Shown in pieces: positions 1 through 7,864 of a DNA stretch of 18,941 nt (positions within the stretch are counted from its first letter, which is position 1; each line of letters opens with the position of its first letter). The position numbers and the translations under genes were made by a program. The stretch comes from an uncultured bacterium. Its GTDB lineage: Bacteria; Actinomycetota; Coriobacteriia; Coriobacteriales; Coriobacteriaceae. The stretch spans positions 1 to 18,941 of the forward strand of contig CAJMPF010000008.1 of assembly GCA_905215195.1 (NCBI GenBank), given 5' to 3'. Below the pieces are notes generated by a model. The model searched no databases. It was given only the letters and a program-made list of their open reading frames with translations, and was not told the origin of the DNA.

Positions 1-2564
1 GTGGCTCGGCCGGTCTGGCTAATCTCATCGGTCTTGACGCGAATGACCGTCGCGCCCTCCGTCACGATGAACAGCTCATGCTGCGGGCCCACCGTCTTCA
101 TGGCCGCGAGGTTTCCCTTGCGCTCGGTCATCTGGATGGTGTAGACGCCCTGGCCGCCGCGGTTCTGCTCCGGATAGTCCGCGACCGGCGTGCGCTTGCC
201 GTAGCCGCGCTCGGTAATGACGAACAGGTCGCCGTTACCGTTGGTGATCTCCATACCAAGAACGCTCACGCCTTCCTTCATGCTAATGCCACGGACGCCG
301 CTGGTATCGCGACCGGTGGCGCGCACCTGGTCCTCGGGGAACATAATCGCCTTGCCTGCGGTGGTTGCCATGATAATCTTGTCGCCCTCGCGCACGCGAC
401 GTACAGCGAGCAGCGCGTCGTCGTCCCTCAGGTTGATGGCGATCAGGCCGTCGCGGCGGCTACGGTCGTAGGCGCTCATCACGGTCTTCTTGACCATGCC
501 GCTCTTGGTGGCAAACATCAGGTACTCGTCGGCGGGGAACTCGCGGCAGCTGATGACGCTCGCGATCTTCTCGCCCTCCTCGAAAGGCAGCAAGTTGACG
601 ATTGCGGTGCCGCGCGCCTGGCGCGTGCCAACCGGCAGCTCGTGTATCTTCAGGCGATAGACCTTGCCCTTGCTCGAGAAGAACAGCACGTACTCGTGCG
701 TGGATGCGATAAACATCTCGTCGATAACGTCGTCCTCTTTGAGATTGACGCCCGACACGCCCTTGCCGCCGCGCTTTTGGGCGCGATAGGCGGCCACCGG
801 GATGCGCTTGACGTAGCCGGTGTGGGTGATGGTCACGACCATGTCCTCGTCGGCAATCAGATCTTCGACGTCCAGGTCCTTCTCGACATGGCTGATCTCG
901 GTGCGGCGCTTGTCGCCGAACTTCTTGGAAATCTCGCGCATCTCTTCCTTGATGACGCCCAGGATTTTCTCCTCGTGCGCCAACAGGTCCTCGTAGTAGG
1001 CGATGGCGCGGCGCAAGCCGTCCAGCTCTTCCTGAATCTTGTCGCGCTCCAGGCCGGTCAGGCGGCGCAGCTTCATCTCGAGGATGGCCGTAGTCTGCTC
1101 GGGCGTAAAGCCAAAGCGCTCGATCAGGCGGCTGCTGGCCTCGGAGTCGGTCTGCGAGGAGCGGATGATGCTGATGACCTCGTCGATATGGTCGAGAGCC
1201 ATCAGGTAGCCCTCGAGGATATGGGCACGCGCCTGGGCCTTCTTGAGGTCAAAGCGGGTGCGGCGGGTGACGACGTCGACCTGGTGGTCGATGTAGTGCT
1301 GCAGCATCTCGCGCAGGCTCAGGCATTTGGGAACGCCGTTGACAAGCGCCAGGTTGTTGGCACCAAAGGTCGTCTGCAGCGAGGTGTACTTGTACAGGTT
1401 GTTGAGCACGACCTGCGGGATAACGCCCTTCTTGAGTTCGATGACCAGACGGATACCCTTCTGGTTGGACTCATCGCGCATATCCGAGATACCCTCGATG
1501 CGCTTGTCGTTGACGAGCTGGGCGATCTTCTCCTGCAGGGTGCCCTTGTTGACCATGTAGGGAATCTCGGTAAAGACCAGGCGGCTGCGGCCGGTCTTGG
1601 TGGACTCCACATGAGCCTTGGCGCGCACGGTGATGGAGCCGCGGCCGGTCTCGTAGCTCTGCTTAATGCCGGCGCTGCCCATGATGATGGCACCGGTGGG
1701 GAAGTCCGGACCGGGCATGATCTGCATGAGCTCGTCGACGGTGGCGTCGGGGTTGTCGATCAGGTAGCACGTGGCCTCGATCGCCTCGGTGAGGTTGTGC
1801 GGGGCGATATTGGTGGCCATGCCGACGGCGATGCCCTGGCTGCCGTTGACCAGCAGGTTGGGGAAACGCGCGGGCAGCGCCTGGGGCTCGGCGAGCGACT
1901 CGTCGTAGTTGGGCTGCCAGTCGACGGTGTCCTTCTGCAGGTCACGCAAGAGCTCCATGGCGGGCTTTGCCAGGCGGCTCTCGGTATAACGCATGGCGGC
2001 GGCGCCGTCGCCGTCGATGTTGCCGAAGTTGCCGTGACCGTCAATGAGCGGCGTGCGCATGGAGAACCACTGTGCCAGGCGGACCATGGCCTCATAGACC
2101 GCGGAGTCGCCGTGCGGATGGTACTTACCGATAACTTCGCCGACCGTCCAGGCCGACTTCTTGTGCGGACGGTTGGGGTAGATGCCGCTCTCGTTCATTG
2201 CGTACAGGATGCGACGGTGCACCGGCTTTAAGCCGTCGCGCACGTCCGGCAGGGCGCGGGCGGTGATGACCGACATCGAGTACTCGATGAACGACTGCTT
2301 CATCTCACGGCCAAACTCCGAAATCTGGAGCTGGCCGCCGTTTATATCCTCGCCGGCCGAGGCGCCACGGTCGACCTCGCCAAAGCTCTCCTCGAGCTCG
2401 GCGTCGTCGTCCTCTTCCTCATCATCATCGGCATCGGGGTTATAGGCGTCCGGGTCGCCGTCCTCGCCCTGCTCGGCGCGGGCAAGCAGGCGCTTCAGAT
2501 CATCGGGCATACCGGCGTCGCCGGCCTCATCCATACCTTCGTTGTTGTTGATATCGTCTGCCAC
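1..2564 (-). CDS. gyrA: DNA gyrase subunit A (3' end cut by window)
   Basis: GyrA is the breakage-reunion subunit of the A2B2 gyrase, which introduces negative supercoils. The frame is open for 854 codons from GTG at 2562-2564 and runs off the window start in the C-terminal beta-pinwheel; a few tens of residues are probably missing. The RBS AGGAGG lies about 4 nt upstream of GTG. The catalytic tyrosine is Tyr193, within AAAMRYTESRL, equivalent to E. coli Tyr122. The quinolone region reads GDSAVYE, keeping Ser at the E. coli 83 position and an acidic residue at 87. A GyrA box, QKRGGKG, is at residues 596-602, and a degenerate one, QNRGGQG, lies nearer the C-terminus. The first ~75 residues are a non-homologous, very acidic extension (Asp/Glu run at 44-58), which shifts numbering by 71 relative to E. 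coli. Identity is certain; the exact start is slightly less so. Confidence 0.97.
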   Translation of the reverse strand, partial: MADDINNNEGMDEAGDAGMPDDLKRLLARAEQGEDGDPDAYNPDADDDEEEDDDAELEESFGEVDRGASAGEDINGGQLQISEFGREMKQSFIEYSMSVITARALPDVRDGLKPVHRRILYAMNESGIYPNRPHKKSAWTVGEVIGKYHPHGDSAVYEAMVRLAQWFSMRTPLIDGHGNFGNIDGDGAAAMRYTESRLAKPAMELLRDLQKDTVDWQPNYDESLAEPQALPARFPNLLVNGSQGIAVGMATNIAPHNLTEAIEATCYLIDNPDATVDELMQIMPGPDFPTGAIIMGSAGIKQSYETGRGSITVRAKAHVESTKTGRSRLVFTEIPYMVNKGTLQEKIAQLVNDKRIEGISDMRDESNQKGIRLVIELKKGVIPQVVLNNLYKYTSLQTTFGANNLALVNGVPKCLSLREMLQHYIDHQVDVVTRRTRFDLKKAQARAHILEGYLMALDHIDEVISIIRSSQTDSEASSRLIERFGFTPEQTTAILEMKLRRLTGLERDKIQEELDGLRRAIAYYEDLLAHEEKILGVIKEEMREISKKFGDKRRTEISHVEKDLDVEDLIADEDMVVTITHTGYVKRIPVAAYRAQKRGGKGVSGVNLKEDDVIDEMFIASTHEYVLFFSSKGKVYRLKIHELPVGTRQARGTAIVNLLPFEEGEKIASVISCREFPADEYLMFATKSGMVKKTVMSAYDRSRRDGLIAINLRDDDALLAVRRVREGDKIIMATTAGKAIMFPEDQVRATGRDTSGVRGISMKEGVSVLGMEITNGNGDLFVITERGYGKRTPVADYPEQNRGGQGVYTIQMTERKGNLAAMKTVGPQHELFIVTEGATVIRVKTDEISQTGRA

Positions 2565-2613
2565 GTTACCTCCTCATGGTTTGCGTGGTCCATTAGTTCC
2601 CTACCACGGAGAC

Positions 2614-2712
2614 GGCTTTTCCAGGTGCTGCAGATTCGCCCGAAAGAGGAGGGAAGCGTACTTGGGTACGCGACCGACGATTGAGGGCGAAGGTGCGGTG
2701 GCTGGGAAAGCC
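2614..2712 (-). repeat. Long imperfect hairpin / possible dispersed repeat between gyrB and gyrA
   Basis: Outer arms GGCTTTTCCAG (2614-2624) and CTGGGAAAGCC (2702-2712) pair with one wobble-type mismatch. Inner arms TTCGCCC (2635-2641) and GGGCGAA (2685-2691) pair perfectly, and a tip hairpin GCGTAC-TTGG-GTACGC occupies 2656-2671. The structure begins 8 nt after the gyrB stop and fills most of the 155-nt gap. No T-tract follows on either strand, so it is not a standard intrinsic terminator, and it would sit inside a gyrB-gyrA transcript. I infer a REP- or MITE-like intergenic element or a structured RNA. Only one copy is visible here, so repetition is unproven. Confidence 0.5.
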
Positions 2713-2719
2713 GCAGGGA

Positions 2720-4750
2720 TTAGGCATCCAAGAATCGTGCGTCGTGGGCGTGCTTCTCGATGTACTCGCGGCGATAGCCGACCTCGGAGCCCATGAGCTC
2801 GCGCACGGCGCGGTCCGCCACCACGGCGTCCTCGATCGACACGCGCTGCAGGATACGGGTCTTGGGGTCCATCGTCGTCGAGGCAAGCTGCTTGGGGTCC
2901 ATCTCGCCCAGGCCCTTGTAGCGCTGAACGGTATAGCCCTTGCGCTTCTTGGTGATCTTGCCGTCCTTGGCCTTGCCGTCCTCGTCGTTGTCGTCGGGGT
3001 TCAGTCCCAGGCTCTGGATGGTGTCGCGCAGGATCTCGTCTTCGGGCTGGCGGCCGTTGGGATACACGTAGTGAATCTTGTTGCGCACCTTGATGCCAAA
3101 GATGGGCGGGCACGCGACGTACACGTAGCCGGCATCAATCAGCGGGCGCATGTACTTGTAGAAGAACGTCAGCAGCAGGATGCGGATGTGCGCGCCGTCG
3201 ACGTCTGCATCGGTCATGATGATGATCTTGTGGTAGCGAGCCTTGGTAATATCGAAGTCGCCACCGTCGCCGGCGCTCGTCGTGACGCCGCAGCCGATCG
3301 CGGTGATGAGTGACTGGATGGTGTCGCTCGAGAACGCGCGGTGGTCACCTACGCGCTCGACGTTCAAAATCTTGCCGCGCAGGGGCAGAATCGCCTGGAT
3401 GTCTCGGCGACGGCCGTCCTTGGCCGAACCGCCTGCCGAGTCGCCCTCTACGATAAAGAGCTCGGTCAACTCGGCGTCGCGCACCGAACAGTCGGCGAGC
3501 TTGCCGGGCAGCGACGCCGTCTCGAGCAGGCTCTTGCGGCGGGTCGCCTCGCGCGCCTTGCGGGCGGCGTTGCGCGCCTTGCAGGCCTGTTGAGCCTTCT
3601 TGACGATCTCGCGAGCGGGCTTGGGGTGCTCCTCGAGGTAATCGGCCAGACCGTCGGTCATGATCTTGAGCGTCAGCGCGCGCATATAGGAGCTGCCGAG
3701 CTTGGCCTTGGTCTGGCCCTCAAACTGCGGATCGGGCAGTTTGACCGAGATCACGGCCGATAGGCCCTCGCGCACATCGTCGCCGGTCAGGTTGGCGTCT
3801 TTTTCCTTGAGCAGGTTCTGTTTGCGAGCGTAATCGTTAATCACGCGGGTGAGTGCGGTACGGAAGCCCTCGAGGTGCATGCCGCCCTCGGGGGTGTAGA
3901 TGTCGTTGGCAAACGACATGACGTTCTCGCCGTAGCCGCTATTCCACTGCAAGGACACCTCGACCTCGCCCATCTTGGTCACGGGCGCATCCGGATCCGA
4001 TTTGCCCTCAATATAGATGGGTTCCTTAAAGGCCTCGGGGACATCCTTGCCCTCGTTGAGGAACTTGACGAAGTCGATGATGCCGCCGGCATAGCAAAAC
4101 TCCTCCACGTGGGGAGTCGCCTCGCGCTCGTCGGTCAGCACGATCTTGAGGTTCTTGTTGAGGAATGCCGTCTCCTGCAGACGGTTGTGCAGCGTGTCGA
4201 AATCGTAGATGCAGGTCTCGAAGATCTCGTCGTCGGGCCAGAAGCTGACAGTGGTGCCCGTCGTCTCCGAAGTGCCCACAACCTCCATCTTCTTGACGGT
4301 CTTGCCGCGCGAAAACTCCATCTCGTAGATGTTGCCATCGCGGCATACCTGTACGACCACACGCTTGGACAGGGCGTTGACGACGGAGATGCCCACGCCG
4401 TGCAGGCCGCCCGAGACCTTGTAGGCCGAGTTATCGAACTTACCGCCGGCGTGCAAGATCGTCATAACGACCTCGAGCGTCGGGATCTTCTTGATGGGAT
4501 GCTCGTCGACGGGGATGCCTCGCCCGTTGTCGACGACCGTGATGGAGTTGTCGGCGTGGACCGTCACCTGAATCTCGGTGCAAAAACCGGCCATGGCCTC
4601 GTCGACGGAGTTGTCAACGATCTCCCACACCAGGTGATGAAGACCGCTGGCGCTCGTCGAGCCAATGTACATGCCCGGGCGCTTACGAACGGCCTCGAGA
4701 CCTTCGAGAATCTTAATCTCGCCGCCATCGTAATCGTTTTCGTTTGCCAC
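2720..4750 (-). CDS. gyrB: DNA gyrase subunit B
   Basis: GyrB is the ATPase and TOPRIM subunit of gyrase, partner of the downstream GyrA. The start is GTG at 4748-4750 with AAGGAGG about 5 nt upstream. The GHKL ATPase domain is seen as Glu43 in WEIVDNSVDEA, then DNGRGIP and GGLHGVGISVVNALS. The transducer domain follows. The TOPRIM domain has EGDSAGGSAKDGRRR, PLRGKILNVE and the metal-binding MTDADVDGAHIR, and the C-terminal tail contains QRYKGLGEMDP. At 676 residues it is somewhat longer than the common ~640. Part of the excess is a charged insert (DDNDEDGKAKDGKITKKRK) just before QRYKGLGEM. A terminator separates it from the upstream DUF721 gene, so gyrB-gyrA is probably its own operon. Start and identity are well supported. 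Confidence 0.98.
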   Translation of the reverse strand: MANENDYDGGEIKILEGLEAVRKRPGMYIGSTSASGLHHLVWEIVDNSVDEAMAGFCTEIQVTVHADNSITVVDNGRGIPVDEHPIKKIPTLEVVMTILHAGGKFDNSAYKVSGGLHGVGISVVNALSKRVVVQVCRDGNIYEMEFSRGKTVKKMEVVGTSETTGTTVSFWPDDEIFETCIYDFDTLHNRLQETAFLNKNLKIVLTDEREATPHVEEFCYAGGIIDFVKFLNEGKDVPEAFKEPIYIEGKSDPDAPVTKMGEVEVSLQWNSGYGENVMSFANDIYTPEGGMHLEGFRTALTRVINDYARKQNLLKEKDANLTGDDVREGLSAVISVKLPDPQFEGQTKAKLGSSYMRALTLKIMTDGLADYLEEHPKPAREIVKKAQQACKARNAARKAREATRRKSLLETASLPGKLADCSVRDAELTELFIVEGDSAGGSAKDGRRRDIQAILPLRGKILNVERVGDHRAFSSDTIQSLITAIGCGVTTSAGDGGDFDITKARYHKIIIMTDADVDGAHIRILLLTFFYKYMRPLIDAGYVYVACPPIFGIKVRNKIHYVYPNGRQPEDEILRDTIQSLGLNPDDNDEDGKAKDGKITKKRKGYTVQRYKGLGEMDPKQLASTTMDPKTRILQRVSIEDAVVADRAVRELMGSEVGYRREYIEKHAHDARFLDA

Positions 4751-4773
4751 ACGTCCTCCTTCAGTTAAGAAAA

Positions 4774-4802
4774 TGTGTACAGCCTTACTAGTTTATCGTA
4801 AA
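4774..4802 (-). promoter_or_regulatory. Candidate gyrB promoter
   Basis: Reading the minus strand, TTTACG (4797-4802) is followed by 17 nt and TACACA (4774-4779), then GTG of gyrB about 24 nt on. Matches to the sigma-A consensus are 4/6 and 3/6, so this is weak. It is placed where a promoter is expected, just after the terminator of the upstream operon; the -35 overlaps that terminator's T-tract. Confidence 0.3.
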
Positions 4803-4830
4803 AAAATACCCTCGGGAACGAGGGTATTTG
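4798..4830 (-). terminator. Intrinsic terminator of the dnaN-recF-DUF721 operon
   Basis: A perfect 11-bp stem (4804-4814 with 4819-4829, core AATACCCTCG/CGAGGGTATT) has a 4-nt loop. On the minus strand it runs into seven or more T residues (4800-4806 complement). It lies about 26 nt after the DUF721 gene stop. On the plus strand it is followed by TGGCTC rather than a T-run, so it acts mainly leftward. Confidence 0.9.
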
Positions 4831-4855
4831 GCTCTACAAGGCCACCAGATGCGAT

Positions 4856-5419
4856 TTAAGGCTCTTTTTTGCTCTGCACGCCCTTGGCCCACTCGGCACT
4901 GGCTCTCATGGCGTTCTCGAGGGCCTCGCGCAGTTTTTGGTCCTCGATGGGCGCCACTTGGTGCTCGATCTCGGCACGCTCGGCATCGCTTAGGTCGGCA
5001 TGCGGAGCCGGCGGACGCTCGGCCACGGCCGGACGCAGGCGCTCTTTGGCAGCGGGCGGTGTGTGGCCGGGGGCAGTCGTCTTGAACACCAGGCCGGCGA
5101 CGTGCGCGCCGGCGCGCTCCATGCGCGCGCGGATAATCTCGCGCAAAAGTGTCATCTCCTGCGTCCACGAGGGCGAATCGAGGTACACCAGCAGTTCGTT
5201 GGACTCGGGCAGGTAGCGCAGACCCGTCACATGGCGTCCCTCGCGCGTGCCCGAGCACACCGCATTCCAGGCGCGATAGACTGCACGAGATTCCTCTGCA
5301 GTCTCCATCTGCGCGCGGCGCTCAGGTGTCGCGGTCGCCAGGATGCGCTGACGCTCGGCATCCAAAAAGCCGCCAAAGGCAACCGTTCCGTTCTCGCGCT
5401 CGTAATTAGCACGTCTCAC
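4856..5419 (-). CDS. DUF721 / DciA-like protein
   Basis: The 187-residue protein has the DUF721 (DciA-like) pattern: a Trp-containing helix (YRAWNAVCSG, Trp51), then a beta-hairpin with LLVYLDSPSWTQEMTLLREII (Trp85) and a closing strand GLVFKT (109-114). DciA-type proteins load or operate the replicative helicase DnaB in many bacteria; in Gram-positives with high GC a DUF721 gene commonly lies between recF and gyrB, as here. The C-terminal third is a Pro/Ala-rich linker and a charged helix (144-180) without a family signature. The GTG start (5417-5419) overlaps the recF stop by 14 nt and is preceded by AAGGTGGTGAG about 8 nt upstream, indicating translational coupling. A DciA role is inferred from family and position. 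Confidence 0.85.
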   Translation of the reverse strand: MRRANYERENGTVAFGGFLDAERQRILATATPERRAQMETAEESRAVYRAWNAVCSGTREGRHVTGLRYLPESNELLVYLDSPSWTQEMTLLREIIRARMERAGAHVAGLVFKTTAPGHTPPAAKERLRPAVAERPPAPHADLSDAERAEIEHQVAPIEDQKLREALENAMRASAEWAKGVQSKKEP

Positions 5420-6512
5420 CCATGCTCACCACCTTGGCTCGATCAAGCAAGTCATCGGTAAAATACCCCAGATTGGTGGTGGTTATGACTGTCTGGATAT
5501 CATCACCGATCAGCTGCAGAAAAGCGTCTCGGCGCCCGGCATCGAGCTCGCTCATCACGTCGTCCAAAAGCAGCAATGGGGCGGTGCCCAGGACATCGCG
5601 AGCCACGGCCACCTCCGCCACCTTCCAGGCCAGAACCAACGTTCGCTGCTGACCTTGGCTGGCAAATGAACGGGCGGAGCGACCCGCCACAGCAAACTCA
5701 ATCTCGTCGCGATGCGGTCCCACCAACGTCACGCCGCGGCGAATTTCCTCGTCGGCGTGCTCATCAAGGGCAGCCAGCATGCGCTCGTACGCCCAGCCCT
5801 TCAGCTCTTCGCGATCATCGACCTGGGGCAAATCCCCCAGCGTGGACGCATAGGACACGTTGGCGGCTTCACCGGACGCCACTTGCCCGTAGGCAGTACG
5901 CACATGGCCCGCCAGCCGGTCGAGCAGGGCCAACCGGTGCACGAGCAGAGCCGCGCCCGCGCGGGCAATCGAATCGTTCCACGCGCCGAGCATCTCGCGG
6001 CAGCACCAGGCCTCCTTGAGCAAGGCGTTACGCTGGGTCACGCAGCGACCATAGGTGCTCGCAAGATCGGCATAGCGTGCGCTCAGTTGCATGCCAAAGT
6101 CATCGAGGGCGGCGCGGCGCACGCTGGCGCCTCGCTTAACCATGTCCAGATGGTCGGGGCAAAACAGCACGCTCGGCAGGACCCCGCGCACACCGGCGGC
6201 AGAGCATCTCTTGCCGTTGCGGCTAAACGAGCGCTTACCGTCCTCCGCGCTCAATCCCATATCAAGCACGCGGCCATCGCCCTCGAGCCTCAGCTCGACC
6301 CTGCACGAGCCCACGCCGTCATGGACGAGCTCGGCGGCGGTCGGATGCCTAAACGAAGCGCCGCTCGTCAGCAGCTGCAGCGCCTCTATGAGATTGGTCT
6401 TTCCCGCCGCGTTGGGTCCCGCAAGTATCGTCACGCCCTCGTCCAGGGCAAGGCGATAGCTCTCGAAGCTGCGGTAGTGCGCGACGGAAAGATCGCGGGC
6501 GAACATGGTCAT
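5406..6512 (-). CDS. recF: DNA replication and repair protein RecF
   Basis: RecF is an SMC-like ATPase that, with RecO and RecR, loads RecA at gaps and stalled forks. Of 368 residues, Walker A is GPNAAGKT (32-39), the ABC signature is SQGQQRTLVLAWK in the C-terminal part, and Walker B is LLLLDDVMSELD (313-324). The length is typical. The start is ATG at 6510-6512 (MTMFARD); an in-frame ATG at 6504-6506 (MFARD) is equally possible. Neither has a clear Shine-Dalgarno, and the dnaN stop is only 10 nt upstream, so translation probably depends on coupling to dnaN. The reading frame stays open far upstream inside dnaN, but that part is Arg/Ser-rich shadow sequence and was left out. Confidence 0.95.
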   Translation of the reverse strand: MTMFARDLSVAHYRSFESYRLALDEGVTILAGPNAAGKTNLIEALQLLTSGASFRHPTAAELVHDGVGSCRVELRLEGDGRVLDMGLSAEDGKRSFSRNGKRCSAAGVRGVLPSVLFCPDHLDMVKRGASVRRAALDDFGMQLSARYADLASTYGRCVTQRNALLKEAWCCREMLGAWNDSIARAGAALLVHRLALLDRLAGHVRTAYGQVASGEAANVSYASTLGDLPQVDDREELKGWAYERMLAALDEHADEEIRRGVTLVGPHRDEIEFAVAGRSARSFASQGQQRTLVLAWKVAEVAVARDVLGTAPLLLLDDVMSELDAGRRDAFLQLIGDDIQTVITTTNLGYFTDDLLDRAKVVSMGETC

Positions 6513-6522
6513 AGGGCAGTTG

Positions 6523-7626
6523 CTAGATGCGGACCGGCATGACCAGGTACAGGTAGTTGATCTTGTCGTAGGACTTGAAGATGCCCGCCTGCGAGTAGCT
6601 CTTGAGCTCCAGCGTGATCTCCTTCTCCTTGGACAGGGCATTGAGGCACCCGAAGATGTAGTGGTAGTTGAAGGCGATGGTGCCCGACTCGCCCTCGGCC
6701 TCGACATCGATCGTCTCCTGCGCAAGGTCCTGGTCATTGGAAATGGAGGACAGGCCCATCTGCCCGTTCTCGACATCGATCTCGAACTTGACGGCGGGGT
6801 TGGCGCTCGCGATAACGGCCACGCGCTTGAGGGCGGCGTTAAAGGCGGCGACGTCGATCTTGACGCTCGTCACGCACGAATCGGGGATGAGCTGCTTGTA
6901 GTTGGGGTACACGCCCTCGATGCGGCGCGACACGTAGGTGGTGTTGCCGGCCTCAAAGACGACCTGGGTGTCGGTAGCCCCGATCATGATGGTCGCCTGG
7001 CTGGCCATGATGTTCAGCGCGTCGTTAAAGGCGTCGGCCGGAACGTTGAGTTCAAAGGAGCCCTCGAGGGTTGAGGTCTCGACCTGCGTATCGCACACGG
7101 CCAAGCGGAAGGAATCGGTCGCCACCAGGCGCACGGTGTTGTTCTCGACCTTCATGTGCACGCCACCCAGGATGGGGCGGGCCTTGTCGGTCGAGGTGAC
7201 ACGCCACACGCGGCCGACCATTTCGGACAAGATATCGGTCGGCAGTTCCACGGCGCTCTCGATGGCATAGGCCGGAAACTCGGGGAAGTCATTGGCATCG
7301 AGCGTGTTCAGGCGGAAAGAGCTCTTCTCACAACCAATCAGCACCTGGCGCTCGGACAGCTCAAAGGTGACCGGGGCATCGGGGAGGGTCTTGGTGATAT
7401 TGGAGAGCATCTTACAAGGGATAACCATCTCGCCCTCTTCTTCGACATGCGCCGCGATGCGATGACGGATCGAGATGGTGTAGTTAGAGGTCTGGAATTC
7501 CAAGATGCCGTCTTGGGCCTTGACGAGCACGCCCGACAGGATGGGAAGGGTGGATGCCGAAGCGACACCCTTCATAACGACGCCGATGGCTTGTGTGAGC
7601 GAGCTCTGGCTGACGGTGAACTTCAT
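6523..7626 (-). CDS. dnaN: DNA polymerase III beta subunit (sliding clamp)
   Basis: DnaN forms the ring-shaped processivity clamp for DNA polymerase III and a docking platform for many replication and repair proteins. The 367-residue product has the standard clamp length, begins MKFTVSQSSLTQAIG, contains TLPILSGVLVKA in domain I, and ends in the family hallmark YLVMPVRI. The ATG at 7624-7626 is preceded by AGAAAGG about 9 nt upstream. dnaA lies 238 nt upstream across a putative unwinding element. recF follows 10 nt after the stop. Expression may come from dnaA read-through or a promoter inside the AT-rich block at 7628-7672, which contains several plausible but ambiguous -10 sequences. Confidence 0.98.
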   Translation of the reverse strand: MKFTVSQSSLTQAIGVVMKGVASASTLPILSGVLVKAQDGILEFQTSNYTISIRHRIAAHVEEEGEMVIPCKMLSNITKTLPDAPVTFELSERQVLIGCEKSSFRLNTLDANDFPEFPAYAIESAVELPTDILSEMVGRVWRVTSTDKARPILGGVHMKVENNTVRLVATDSFRLAVCDTQVETSTLEGSFELNVPADAFNDALNIMASQATIMIGATDTQVVFEAGNTTYVSRRIEGVYPNYKQLIPDSCVTSVKIDVAAFNAALKRVAVIASANPAVKFEIDVENGQMGLSSISNDQDLAQETIDVEAEGESGTIAFNYHYIFGCLNALSKEKEITLELKSYSQAGIFKSYDKINYLYLVMPVRI

Positions 7627-7627
7627 C

Positions 7628-7694
7628 TTTTAATACCTTTCTATAGATATAAATATCTTAATAATAGTAATAGCACTGACGAAACTGTTGATTA
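7628..7694 (-). other. Putative DNA unwinding element with DnaA-trio repeats
   Basis: Positions 7628-7672 are about 13% GC in a ~60% GC setting. The right edge is five trinucleotides on the plus strand, TAA-TAA-TAG-TAA-TAG (7659-7673), i.e. 3'-GAT-AAT-GAT-AAT-AAT-5'. Twelve nt beyond lies a box-like TAATCAACA on the minus strand (7686-7694). Box, spacer, trios and AT-rich block run in the same order as in the B. subtilis dnaA-dnaN gap. An inverted repeat AGATAT-AA-ATATCT (7645-7658) sits in the AT-rich block. The layout is seen directly; function is inferred. Confidence 0.7.
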
Positions 7695-7740
7695 CTCCCA
7701 AAGACGCAGGTCAGACCCAGAAAGAGAATCGACAGCAGCC

Positions 7741-7856
7741 TGTGTGCAACAGGGGTGGTTTTCCACGTTCAAAACCTGCGCAAAGCTTTTCATCACCGCG
7801 GGTTGGGTTTTAGACACCTTATGCCCGTGGTTTCGACAAGTTTTCAACAGGTGTCT
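7741..7856. promoter_or_regulatory. Origin box region downstream of dnaA (oriC, part 2)
   Basis: This non-coding stretch after the dnaA stop holds DnaA-box-like 9-mers: TTTTCAACA at 7841-7849 (identical to two copies upstream of dnaA's operon), TTTTCCACG at 7759-7767 and a weaker TTGCACACA on the minus strand at 7741-7749. The sequence TTTCGACAAGTTTTCAACA (7831-7849) recurs with two changes at 11021-11039. A 7-bp inverted repeat AGACACC/GGTGTCT (7812-7818, 7850-7856) encloses it. No exact TTATCCACA is present. Confidence 0.6.
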
Positions 7857-7864
7857 CTATTTCC

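Noticed and set aside
78..2231. 717-codon open frame antisense to gyrA
   Set aside because: It is a high-GC shadow of gyrA codons, rich in Leu/Val/Ala/Asp, with no RBS and no recognisable domain. Similar long antisense frames occur opposite gyrB, recF, dnaN and rlmN.
6513..6776. N-terminal extension of RecF inside dnaN
   Set aside because: The added 88 residues are Arg/Ser/Thr-rich out-of-frame dnaN sequence; RecF homology begins at MFARDLSVAHYRSF.
7740..7770. Classical DnaA box TTATCCACA
   Set aside because: TTTTCCACG is the closest sequence in the gap; no exact classical box is present, so it was listed only as box-like.
7812..7856. Inverted repeat after dnaA as a transcription terminator
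   Set aside because: The stem is only 7 bp, the loop is 31 nt and there is no T-tract; it is better viewed as part of the origin.
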